A stretch of 46,566 bases of DNA. Source: Candidatus Gastranaerophilales bacterium. Its GTDB lineage: Bacteria > Cyanobacteriota > Vampirovibrionia > Gastranaerophilales > Gastranaerophilaceae. Positions within the stretch are counted from its first letter, which is position 1. The number at the start of each line of letters is the position of its first letter. The stretch spans positions 1-46,566 of the forward strand of contig QAMI01000065.1 of assembly GCA_003150395.1 (NCBI GenBank), written 5' to 3'. Shown here piece by piece: positions 39,537 to 46,297 of this stretch. The notes under the pieces were generated by a model, which was not told where the DNA came from, ran no database searches, and saw only the letters and a list, made by a program, of their open reading frames with translations. The position numbers were made by a program, and so were the translations under genes.

Positions 39537-39809
39537 ATGAAGGCGCGTGAAAAGCATTATTGCAAATTTGTTGGAGCTGCAATACGCGCCTTAAGAGAAG
39601 CCCGAGAGAAAAGTGTTAGACTTTTTGCTTACGAAAATGATATTCCTCAGGCAACTTTGTCACGAATTGAGCGCGGTGACAATGAGGCGCAGCTTGTTAC
39701 TCTCAAAAAAATCGCAGAAGGGTTTGGCTGGTCTTTGTCTGAATTATTTTTGCATATTGAAGAGAAAATTCCTAAAGATTTTAAAATTTTTGATGACGAA
39801 CATTATTAA
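39537..39809 (+). CDS. Small XRE-family HTH regulator, module 3
   Basis: 90 aa. The ORF begins at GTG 39519, but ATG 39537 with AGAGG 9 nt ahead gives the natural start (MKAREKHYCKFVGAAIRAL). HTH_3 core: FVGAAIRALREAREKSVRLFAYENDIPQATLSRIERGDNEAQLVTLKKIAEGFGWSLSELF. It lacks the long charged tail of the module 1 and 2 regulators and diverges more (VRLFAYENDIPQATL in place of TQEQ.AE), so it is a more distant member. Divergent from the module 3 pilin gene. Confidence 0.88.
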   Translation: MKAREKHYCKFVGAAIRALREAREKSVRLFAYENDIPQATLSRIERGDNEAQLVTLKKIAEGFGWSLSELFLHIEEKIPKDFKIFDDEHY

Positions 39810-39815
39810 TTAGAT

Positions 39816-40340
39816 TTATTTTTCTTTGTAAATTTCTTTCAATGCTTTTAAATCATCTTTGGTTATATTTAACCCTTTATCAGTTGTCGGGTTCATAATT
39901 GCATAAGGAATGTTTGTATGTGGCAGACCTATGGCATGACCTATTTCGTGGCGCATTATTTTTAGAAGGTCTATGTTTGGAAGTTTTGTAGTTCTTAAAT
40001 CCGAATATTTAGCAATTTCAATTTTTGCGTGTATAAAATGGCCTTTTCCGTCTGTGTAGGGATATGTCAGACCCACGGCGTGTTCGGCTTTATCCGAAAC
40101 TTTGTCTACAAATTTCACAACAATTTGTGCCTCCGCTTCTTCATCTGTGTAAGTGAATTCTACTAATTTATTACTGGCTGATTCCCAGTCCCCGAAACTT
40201 CTTTTCATTAAATAAGCATTTCTGTTGTCTTCAATATAAACAGATATTGGCATTGATTGCCACACGCCGATTATGTCTTCTGCCTTGACGATTCCGGTAG
40301 ATAAAAATATTGCAGTTATAAGAAATAATACTTTTTTCAT
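39816..40340 (-). CDS. Secreted matrixin-like zinc metalloprotease 1
   Basis: 174 aa, signal peptide MKKVLFLITAIFLSTGIVKA. Zinc-binding HEIGHAIGLPH at residues 131-141 (HExxHxxGxxH) with YAIMNP providing the metzincin Met-turn. About the size of a minimal M10-type catalytic domain; no prodomain Cys switch is visible. Expected extracellular or periplasmic. The next gene is a diverged copy, so they are a tandem duplicate 12 nt apart, in one transcript, directly beside the pilin/XRE module 3. AGGAGAAAA Shine-Dalgarno. Confidence 0.88.
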   Translation of the reverse strand: MKKVLFLITAIFLSTGIVKAEDIIGVWQSMPISVYIEDNRNAYLMKRSFGDWESASNKLVEFTYTDEEAEAQIVVKFVDKVSDKAEHAVGLTYPYTDGKGHFIHAKIEIAKYSDLRTTKLPNIDLLKIMRHEIGHAIGLPHTNIPYAIMNPTTDKGLNITKDDLKALKEIYKEK

Positions 40341-40352
40341 TTTTCTCCTCTG

Positions 40353-40862
40353 TTATTTATATAATCTATAAACCTCATTTATGGAATCGTTTGTAATGGT
40401 ATATCCTGCTTTTACTGTTGGCTGCATAACGCTTTTGGGTGTGTTCGTATGGCCTGTAATTCCGATTGCATGTCCTATTTCGTGTTCCATAAGCAATAAT
40501 AGTACATCTTTTGGCGCCGGATTCCCTTCTTTGGTAAGAAGCCCCATTTCAATATTTGCTTTTGTAAAGTAATTGCCTCTATATGAATACGAAGTTAAAG
40601 ATTTTGTTTTATTTGGAGCATAACTTACGGTGATTTTTGCATTTGGACAGGAATCTGCAGTTAAAAAATTGAATGTAACTTTATCTTTGGTAACTTTCTG
40701 CCATTCTTGAAACGCCTGTTTCATAAGCGTACTGTTTGGATTTGGCGGAAGGCATACTAAAATCGGGTTGCTTTGCCATCGTAAATCAAGAGCAAAGGCG
40801 CTTGATTGCATTAATCCGGCTATTGCAAAGGATATAAATAATCCCAAAAGCTTTCTACTCAT
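40353..40862 (-). CDS. Secreted matrixin-like zinc metalloprotease 2 (altered His spacing)
   Basis: 169 aa from ATG 40862; the GTG at 40880 is less likely. Signal peptide MSRKLLGLFISFAIAGLMQSSAFA. The zinc motif reads HEIGHAIGITGH at residues 127-138: compared with HExxHxxGxxH of the sister gene, the third His is one residue later (G inserted). The Met-turn SVMQPT is kept. Two Cys (CLPPNPNS and SCPNAKI), which the sister lacks, could form a disulphide. Whether the shifted ligand still binds zinc is open. GTGAGAAG Shine-Dalgarno. Confidence 0.85.
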   Translation of the reverse strand: MSRKLLGLFISFAIAGLMQSSAFALDLRWQSNPILVCLPPNPNSTLMKQAFQEWQKVTKDKVTFNFLTADSCPNAKITVSYAPNKTKSLTSYSYRGNYFTKANIEMGLLTKEGNPAPKDVLLLLMEHEIGHAIGITGHTNTPKSVMQPTVKAGYTITNDSINEVYRLYK

Positions 40863-40926
40863 TTTACTTCTCACTTTCACACTGTTAAATTAAAAATTCC
40901 CTGAGTTTGGCGCGATTTTAACGGGT

Positions 40927-41223
40927 TTAGAAATGCATGTCAAAGCTTGGCGGCATACCGTTAATTTTTTCATCCTCCATACGCATTGCGGAACCAATAG
41001 TAAAACTTTCCGCAAAAGCTTTGTTTATTTGATAATTTATATCGCCGTTAAATACAGGTTCTCCTTCCTCAAGAAATTTGAATAACGGCTCAACCGGCGC
41101 TTTTGCGATGTTACTCAGTGTAGTGCCGGCCTGCTGTAAAGTTTTTTCACCGATTTCCGGAACTTTTACATTCATGCCAAATGGTTTGTATGGCCTGTTA
41201 AATGAAAATTGAGTGTCATTCAT
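40927..41223 (-). CDS. Small protein of unknown function with SD inside a hairpin
   Basis: 98 aa, no signal peptide or membrane segment. Starts MNDTQFSFNRPYKPFGMNVKVPEIGEK, where YKPFGMNV resembles the lineage F-G tag, followed by helical TLQQAGTTLSNIAKAPVEPLFKFLEEGEPVFNGDINYQINKAFAESFTIGSAM. No family recognised. The Shine-Dalgarno AGGA lies in the 3' arm of a perfect 11-bp inverted repeat (41229-41265), so translation may depend on opening that hairpin. Confidence 0.7.
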   Translation of the reverse strand: MNDTQFSFNRPYKPFGMNVKVPEIGEKTLQQAGTTLSNIAKAPVEPLFKFLEEGEPVFNGDINYQINKAFAESFTIGSAMRMEDEKINGMPPSFDMHF

Positions 41224-41228
41224 TTTTA

Positions 41229-41265
41229 ATATCCTGAATTTAATACTTACTTACATTCAGGATAT
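41229..41265 (-). promoter_or_regulatory. Hairpin masking the Shine-Dalgarno of the 98-aa gene
   Basis: Arms ATATCCTGAAT (41265-41255) and ATTCAGGATAT (41239-41229) pair perfectly on the mRNA, loop of 15 nt. AGGA (41235-41232), 8 nt before the ATG, is within the 3' arm. It could be a translational switch, or a terminator-like stem for the upstream HNH-type gene. Confidence 0.5.
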
Positions 41266-41316
41266 CGGCATGTTTTTGGTTAGAATTCAGTATTTTTTGT
41301 AAAAATGTTACGTTTG

Positions 41317-42711
41317 TTAATAATAATTTTTTTTAGGTTTAGACTTTAGTTTTGGGGATTCAAATTGTCGGCCGCTTTCAATGAAAAATACTTTTAGCAT
41401 TCTTTGGGCTGTATCTTTTGGGATATTTCCTTTGAAAACTTCTTCGAAAATTTCATTAAAGTAGCGCTGCTGGTTTTCTTTTGGAAAGGCATTTATAAAA
41501 TCTTTCATATAACTGTCAGAACGGTTGTTGTTGTCGCGTTCACAGGAAAGAGCATAGTTCCATAGTTCATTTGCGCCGTTTTGTGATCTTGGATGCATGT
41601 GCTCAATTGTTACAATGGATGGACGAAGAAGGTCGTATCCAATAGCGTCTGAGGCTGCAAGTTCATGTTTTGTTATAAAAGCATTTACACTAGTTCTTGA
41701 ATCGGGCAGTCTTTTTACAATCGAGCTGATTTTTTCTCTGAGTGCATCATCCGGCATGCCTTCGAGCGTTTCGTTCAAATCATAGCGGAAAGCTTTGTTA
41801 CTAAATTTTATTTTTACCGGTTTTTTCTCAATTGTAGCTATCCCTATGTCACAAAAATTAATAATATCCTTACGATTGAGAATTTCAGCATATTTTCTGA
41901 TTTGGCCTATGAGAAATAACTGTAAGTCGGATTTTGTAAGCTCGTTTTTGTTCACATCACGAATTTCTGTGAGTTTCAAAATTTTATCAACAAATTTTTC
42001 TGTTAAAGGTTCTTTCGTATTTTTAAATATAGGATGCGTTAAGGGTTCTGTGAGTTTAATAATTCTTGAGGCCATGTATTCATCTTTAATCGTGTCGCTG
42101 ATTCTGAAGATTTTGTATGCAAATTCCTTGCCGCTAAATTCTTCAGGGATGTATTCTTTTTCTTCAAGTCTGTTTTTAGTTATTTTAAGAAGTTTTTGGT
42201 ATTTTGTTTTCCAGCCGTGGGGCATTTCATTTGCAAGACTTGAAAGTTCTTTAAAGATGGGTTGTTGCTCTTTTAAAAGTTCTTCATTTGCTTTCGGGTA
42301 TAATTTTTTTATTGCTTCAGAAAGCCTTATATTAGGGTAGTCAAAGGCCATCATAGTAATTTTTTTCAGGGCTTCTTTTTCACTTGGGTGAAGGTATTCT
42401 AAGTAGTTAAACATTTCTTGTGCAAAGTTTTTAATCGGACCTGAAAATATTCCGTTAGTTTTTAATCGAGCCGCGATTTTGTTGCTTAAAAGCGGTCTTC
42501 CGCAATATATACAGTGAATTTTTCGCTGATTTACAATATTTTTGAAATCGCCTGCGCTTCTTATTGCAGTGAAAGAAATATCAGGAGTTGATTTTACAAA
42601 TTTGTCATTTTGCGCAATCAATAATTGATTGCGAGAATAATCATGCTGATTATTCTCGAGCTTCCTTGTTTGTGGTTGTATTGAAAATAAATTTATTCCT
42701 GAAATTAGCAT
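41317..42711 (-). CDS. HNH-type (His-Me finger-like) protein with long helical insert
   Basis: 464 aa. N-terminal tail with DISFTAIRSAGDF (the tag, residues 44-56), then HCIYCGRPLLSNKI with C67xxC70. Then about 300 residues of helices with no motif, and near the C-terminus EHMHPRSQNGANELWNYALSCERDNNNRS (residues 370-398): H371/H373, N385 and N394-396 as in HNH nucleases; only one Cys (C390) is left where a second CxxC pair would be. Potential DNA nuclease. ATG start. Two perfect palindromes (42614-42658) lie in codons 18-33. Confidence 0.65.
   Translation of the reverse strand: MLISGINLFSIQPQTRKLENNQHDYSRNQLLIAQNDKFVKSTPDISFTAIRSAGDFKNIVNQRKIHCIYCGRPLLSNKIAARLKTNGIFSGPIKNFAQEMFNYLEYLHPSEKEALKKITMMAFDYPNIRLSEAIKKLYPKANEELLKEQQPIFKELSSLANEMPHGWKTKYQKLLKITKNRLEEKEYIPEEFSGKEFAYKIFRISDTIKDEYMASRIIKLTEPLTHPIFKNTKEPLTEKFVDKILKLTEIRDVNKNELTKSDLQLFLIGQIRKYAEILNRKDIINFCDIGIATIEKKPVKIKFSNKAFRYDLNETLEGMPDDALREKISSIVKRLPDSRTSVNAFITKHELAASDAIGYDLLRPSIVTIEHMHPRSQNGANELWNYALSCERDNNNRSDSYMKDFINAFPKENQQRYFNEIFEEVFKGNIPKDTAQRMLKVFFIESGRQFESPKLKSKPKKNYY
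42614..42658. repeat. Two adjacent perfect palindromes in the 5' coding region of the HNH-type gene
   Basis: GCAATCAAT-A-ATTGATTGC (42614-42632) is followed directly by CGAGAATAATCA-TGC-TGATTATTCTCG (42632-42658). The reading frame passes through both, giving residues such as ENNQHDYSRNQLLIA. Confidence 0.75.
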
Positions 42712-42789
42712 GATATATTAATGCATGTAAAATAAAAATTTTGTCGATTTGTTAAGAAATATTAACGTTCCAGTCGCAGCTTTCAAAAT

Positions 42790-43428
42790 TTAGCCCATTG
42801 GAGGCGGCTGAATATATAAAGGTTTTAGTTTGCGCCAGTCGCAATCAGAGGTTTCGGCTTTTTTCAGTATTAGTTCACAAAGGGTTTCGCCAAGCGGCAG
42901 GTTTAGTGTCTGGTAAACCGTTCCGCCCAAAACCGGCTCAAGTTTTGCATCAGTTAAAACTTCGTAATTTCCGCTTTGCGCAAGTTCTTTTACCTTATCG
43001 ATTTCAACCGCGCCCTTGATTTCGTTATCTAAATATAAGTAAGCCTTATTCTTGCGTGCGTCAAGTGCTGTTAAAACCGGTTTTGACGGTTTTTGCTTGT
43101 TTCTAAAAGCCTGACTCAGGATTTCGAGACTTGAAACGCCGGCTGCTCTTATGTTAAGCTGTTGAGCCATGACGCGCGCTGCTGTTGTGCAGGCTCGAAT
43201 ACCGGTAAAGCTTCCCGGCCCGATGTTTATGCCGATTAAAGATAAATCCGCGGGTTTTATCTTGTTTTTGTTTAAAATATTTGAAATTGTTGATATTAAA
43301 AATGCACTATGGTATTTTGAGTCGTGGTTTTCAATAACTTCAGAGGTCACAATCTCATTATTTAAAGCGAGTGTCAAATACATTTTTTCAAGACAGGTAT
43401 CAAAGCAGAGTGTATAATTTTTATTCAT
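42790..43428 (-). CDS. tsaB: tRNA threonylcarbamoyladenosine biosynthesis protein TsaB
   Basis: 212 aa. ASKHA-fold protein with CFDTC near the N-terminus, SLIGINIGPGSFTGIRACTTAARVMA (the GPGSFTGIR motif) and HSA/DARKNKAYLYL. Partner of TsaD/TsaE in making t6A37 of ANN-decoding tRNAs. Overlaps the upstream tsaE gene by 8 nt, so it is last in the yebC-DGC-tsaE-tsaB operon. C-terminal part is variable, as in the family. No intact Lys/Asp kinase site is expected in TsaB. Confidence 0.95.
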   Translation of the reverse strand: MNKNYTLCFDTCLEKMYLTLALNNEIVTSEVIENHDSKYHSAFLISTISNILNKNKIKPADLSLIGINIGPGSFTGIRACTTAARVMAQQLNIRAAGVSSLEILSQAFRNKQKPSKPVLTALDARKNKAYLYLDNEIKGAVEIDKVKELAQSGNYEVLTDAKLEPVLGGTVYQTLNLPLGETLCELILKKAETSDCDWRKLKPLYIQPPPMG

Positions 43429-43900
43429 TTTTTAATCCCTCCGTAATTTTGATATTATCTTCTCCAAAAGCTTCAAAAGAATATTTTCTGAAATCGTCGT
43501 TTTCATAAGTTACATTGATTTTTATATGGTTAAATGGCATTTCGTCCTGCGAAAACTCTGCCCATTCAACAAAGGTAAGCTGTTTACCTTCCGAATATTC
43601 GCGTAATTCATCAAGAATTGTGCTGACGCCTTCATTTTCAAGTCTGTATAAATCAAAATGGTAAATAGGAATTCTTGCGGTATGATATTCGTTTAATATT
43701 ACAAAACTCGGACTTGTAACCTTTTCTTGAACATCAAGCGCTTCTGCTACAAGTTTTACGAAAGCCGTTTTTCCTGCACCTATCTCGCCGTAAAGGCTGA
43801 CAAAACATCCGCCTTCGGCAAGTTTTGCAAAACGGTACGCAAGTTCTTTTGTTTCTTCTAAACTTTTACAAACTTTTTCATAAATATTTTTGTTATTCAT
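43421..43900 (-). CDS. tsaE: tRNA threonylcarbamoyladenosine biosynthesis ATPase TsaE
   Basis: 159 aa. Walker A YGEIGAGKTAFVK, then TSPSFVILNEYHTARIPIYHFDLYRLE (the TSPTFxxxxxY motif plus Asp) and FVEWAEF, in the order seen in TsaE (YjeE). ATPase that dissociates product from TsaBD in t6A synthesis. Overlaps the diguanylate cyclase gene by 8 nt and tsaB by 8 nt. Full length. Confidence 0.95.
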   Translation of the reverse strand: MNNKNIYEKVCKSLEETKELAYRFAKLAEGGCFVSLYGEIGAGKTAFVKLVAEALDVQEKVTSPSFVILNEYHTARIPIYHFDLYRLENEGVSTILDELREYSEGKQLTFVEWAEFSQDEMPFNHIKINVTYENDDFRKYSFEAFGEDNIKITEGLKNE

Positions 43901-45245
43901 AATTCACTACAATCTTGTTTCTTCCTGTTTCTTTTGCTTCATAAAGGGCTTTGTCTGCTTTTTTTAAGAGATCTTCTGCCTTGTCCTGTTTTTTGAATTC
44001 GTAAATTCCTACACTAATTGTAACATTAATAATTTTATGCGGGAATTCCTGATTAACTTTTGATAAGTCAATTTTTTTATTTTCGACAGCTTTTCGCAAA
44101 CGTTCTGCAACCATAACGGCTTCTTCTGTCTTTGTGAAAGGTAGAAGAAGTGCGAATTCTTCCCCGCCGTATCGTCCTGCAATATCATATTCCCGAAGCT
44201 GCGAGCGCATTGTTTTAGATACGGTTTTTAAAACCAAATCCCCTGCCGCATGTCCGTAGATGTCATTTACCCGTTTGAAAAAGTCAATATCAGTCATTAT
44301 TGCGCAAAGCGGTGTTCTCTGACGTTTTGCCTTTGCCGTTTCCTGTTTAATTCGTTCTTCCAGCTGGCGCCGGTTGTAAAATCCGGTCAAAGCATCAAGT
44401 GTTGCGTGTTTTAATATTTCAGCATAGACATTTGCGCGGTTAATTGTTATTGCTGATTGTTTTGAGAGTTGTTCAAGGTAATTTATGTCGTATTCACTCA
44501 ATTCTGTGCCCATGCTTTTTGCCGCCATGCAGCCCAAAACCCTGTGTTCGCAAACAAGCGGAAAAATACCTGTTTTGCCGCTGTTTGTCAAAAAATATTC
44601 CTGATTTTCATGGAGCTTGTTAACTGCATTTAACATATTTTTATCCTTACAGTTAGAAGGCCATAAAAGATTGAATTTCAAATCCGATTTTATAAAAATA
44701 TAGATAAGATGATTTGACATGAACTTATCAATCATTTCGCCAATCAGAGGGATAATGTAGCTTAATTCATACTGTGTTTCAATAATTTTTGCGATATTAC
44801 GCATTAGTTCGTGAAAATCAATATTTTTCTGCATTGTTTCAGCAAGAAGAAGGTTTTGAATTTTTAGAGATATAATATAAGACGCTGTCCTCAAAAATAC
44901 AATTAACTTCTCCCGGTTTCCGTTTTCGAAAACTAACATTCCAATACTTGAGCTGCGTTTGGGCAATGTATAAAAGGTTTTTTCTTTTTCAAAAATATGT
45001 TTCTTTGCGTGCTTTAATCCGAAAAAAAACTCCTCAAGCTTTAAACCTTCTTCATTAAGCTCCTCCTCTGCTATCCAGTCTTTTGAAAAATCTTTTAGAA
45101 TATTAAGTTTTTCGTCAAAAACATAAACCTCCAAACTTGTAATTTTGAAGTTTTTAACAAAAAAATCCCTTAACGCGCTTACAAGGCTTGCCGCATTATA
45201 AGCTTCATCAAGAGATTTTGACAAATTTTCCAGTAACTTCTGCAT
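43893..45245 (-). CDS. GAF/GGDEF diguanylate cyclase
   Basis: 450 aa. N-terminal regulatory half (1-275) looks GAF-like with hydrophobic AASYIISLKIQNLLLA and GIFPLVCEHRVLGCMAA...YLEQLSKQSAITINRA. C-terminal GGDEF domain: HATLDALTGFYNRRQLEERI, DIDFFKRVNDIYGHAAGD, RYGGEEFALLLP (active GGEEF), and the RxxD I-site REYD five residues before it. It should make c-di-GMP and be subject to product inhibition. ATG overlaps the yebC stop codon by 1 nt (TGATG). Its position inside the yebC/tsaEB operon is unusual in function, so a shared expression only can be inferred. Confidence 0.93.
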   Translation of the reverse strand: MQKLLENLSKSLDEAYNAASLVSALRDFFVKNFKITSLEVYVFDEKLNILKDFSKDWIAEEELNEEGLKLEEFFFGLKHAKKHIFEKEKTFYTLPKRSSSIGMLVFENGNREKLIVFLRTASYIISLKIQNLLLAETMQKNIDFHELMRNIAKIIETQYELSYIIPLIGEMIDKFMSNHLIYIFIKSDLKFNLLWPSNCKDKNMLNAVNKLHENQEYFLTNSGKTGIFPLVCEHRVLGCMAAKSMGTELSEYDINYLEQLSKQSAITINRANVYAEILKHATLDALTGFYNRRQLEERIKQETAKAKRQRTPLCAIMTDIDFFKRVNDIYGHAAGDLVLKTVSKTMRSQLREYDIAGRYGGEEFALLLPFTKTEEAVMVAERLRKAVENKKIDLSKVNQEFPHKIINVTISVGIYEFKKQDKAEDLLKKADKALYEAKETGRNKIVVNYE

Positions 45246-45994
45246 CAGCCCTCAAGTTTTTGAAGAATCTCATCAGAGATGTCAAAATTTGCATAAACAT
45301 TTTGAACATCATCATGCTCTTCAAGTTTATCCAAAAGTTTTAGAATTTGTGACGCGGTATTTTCATCTGTGATTTCGATGGTGTTCTGCGGAATTCTTGT
45401 AAATTCTGCCGTTACACTTTTGAAGCCGGCTTTTTCAAGTCCTTCAACTACATTCTGAAAGTTTTCAACTGTTGTTATGACCTTGTATTCATCGTCTTCT
45501 TCAGTAATATCAAGAGCATCAAGGCTTATTGCAGTTTCAAAAAGCTTTTCAAAATCAACGGATTCGTCAAATCTGATAACTCCTCGCTGGTCAAACATCC
45601 AGCTGACACATCCAGTTGCGCCGAGGCTTCCGTTAAATTTTGTAAAGAAACTTCTGATATCACCTGCCGTTCGGTTTCTATTGTCTGTCATAGCCTCGAT
45701 TACAACGGCAACTCCGCCCGGAGCATAGCCTTCGTAAATAAGTTCTTCATAATTGTCTGCAGCACCTGAACCTGCACCTTTTTCAATGGCTCTTTTAATG
45801 TTGTCATTAGGAAGTCCGGCAGCCTTTGCCTTTTCAATTGCAGTTCTTAATCTGAAATTTCCGGCAGGGTCAGGCCCACCTAGTCTTGCTGATACAATCA
45901 GTTCTCTTGAATATTTTTGAAATACTACAGCTCTTTGGCTGTCGACTTTTGCTTTTTTATGTTTAATAGTTGACCACTTTGAGTGTCCTGACAT
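45245..45994 (-). CDS. yebC: YebC/PmpR-family regulator or translation factor
   Basis: 249 aa from ATG 45994 (MSGHSKWSTIKHKKAKVDSQR) with GGAGG Shine-Dalgarno; the ORF extends 36 nt upstream without support. Motifs: HSKWSTIKHKK, GGPDPAGNFRLRTAIEKAKAAGLPNDNIKRAIEKG, YEGYAPGGVAVVIEAMTDNRNRT, FNGSLGATGCVSWMFDQRGV, all typical of the YebC family. Recent work links YebC-type proteins to translation of difficult motifs and others act as transcription regulators. First gene of a four-gene operon. Confidence 0.95.
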   Translation of the reverse strand: MSGHSKWSTIKHKKAKVDSQRAVVFQKYSRELIVSARLGGPDPAGNFRLRTAIEKAKAAGLPNDNIKRAIEKGAGSGAADNYEELIYEGYAPGGVAVVIEAMTDNRNRTAGDIRSFFTKFNGSLGATGCVSWMFDQRGVIRFDESVDFEKLFETAISLDALDITEEDDEYKVITTVENFQNVVEGLEKAGFKSVTAEFTRIPQNTIEITDENTASQILKLLDKLEEHDDVQNVYANFDISDEILQKLEG

Positions 45995-46065
45995 ATTTTT
46001 CCTCCAAATCTGACTAACTCTATACAACAATCATAGCAAAAAGATTAATAAAATACAAACCGCTC

Positions 46066-46094
46066 TTGAAATCTCACGGCATAAATGTTATAAT
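46066..46094 (+). promoter_or_regulatory. Sigma-70 promoter of the leader ORF and Cys-rich prepilin
   Basis: TTGAAA (46066-46071), 17 nt, TATAAT (46089-46094) preceded by TGT (extended -10). Start expected at about 46101. Confidence 0.7.
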
Positions 46095-46133
46095 AAAAGA
46101 GTAATATATTGAGCAAAAGGAACAATAATCATC

Positions 46134-46217
46134 ATGATTCACCCGTCCAAAAAGGTAACTGCTGGAAAGGGCGGACTTCAGATACTTCTGATGTCCGATT
46201 GTGATGTGCAGATTTAG
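46134..46217 (+). CDS. Candidate small leader ORF (27 aa) before a terminator
   Basis: Starts MIHPSKKVTAGKGGLQ and ends MSDCDVQI at TAG 46215-46217. The Shine-Dalgarno (AAAAGGAAC) is 13 nt away, so translation is uncertain. Within it, CGGAC..TCAGA/TCTGA..GTCCG (46172-46197) is a strong hairpin (one T-T mismatch), closed by CTGC/GCAG. A terminator follows. The structure may be an RNA element rather than a real peptide gene. Confidence 0.4.
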   Translation: MIHPSKKVTAGKGGLQILLMSDCDVQI

Positions 46218-46218
46218 C

Positions 46219-46245
46219 GGCCGACAAATTTTTGCCGGCCTTTTC
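46219..46245 (+). terminator. Rho-independent terminator in the leader of the Cys-rich prepilin gene
   Basis: GGCCG (46219-46223)/CGGCC (46236-46240) plus inner CAAA/TTTG, then TTTT. It lies between the promoter at 46066 and the prepilin ATG at 46298, with no other clear promoter seen after it, so it may be an attenuator. Confidence 0.6.
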
Positions 46246-46297
46246 TGCGTTCCTGAAAAACTGAATAAGTATGTTAAAAATATTAGGAGCAAAAAGT

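Noticed and set aside
46134..46217. A known riboswitch class such as c-di-GMP or glycine in the leader before the Cys-rich prepilin
   Set aside because: I compared the visible stems with remembered consensus motifs and none fits, so only a generic structured leader is claimed.
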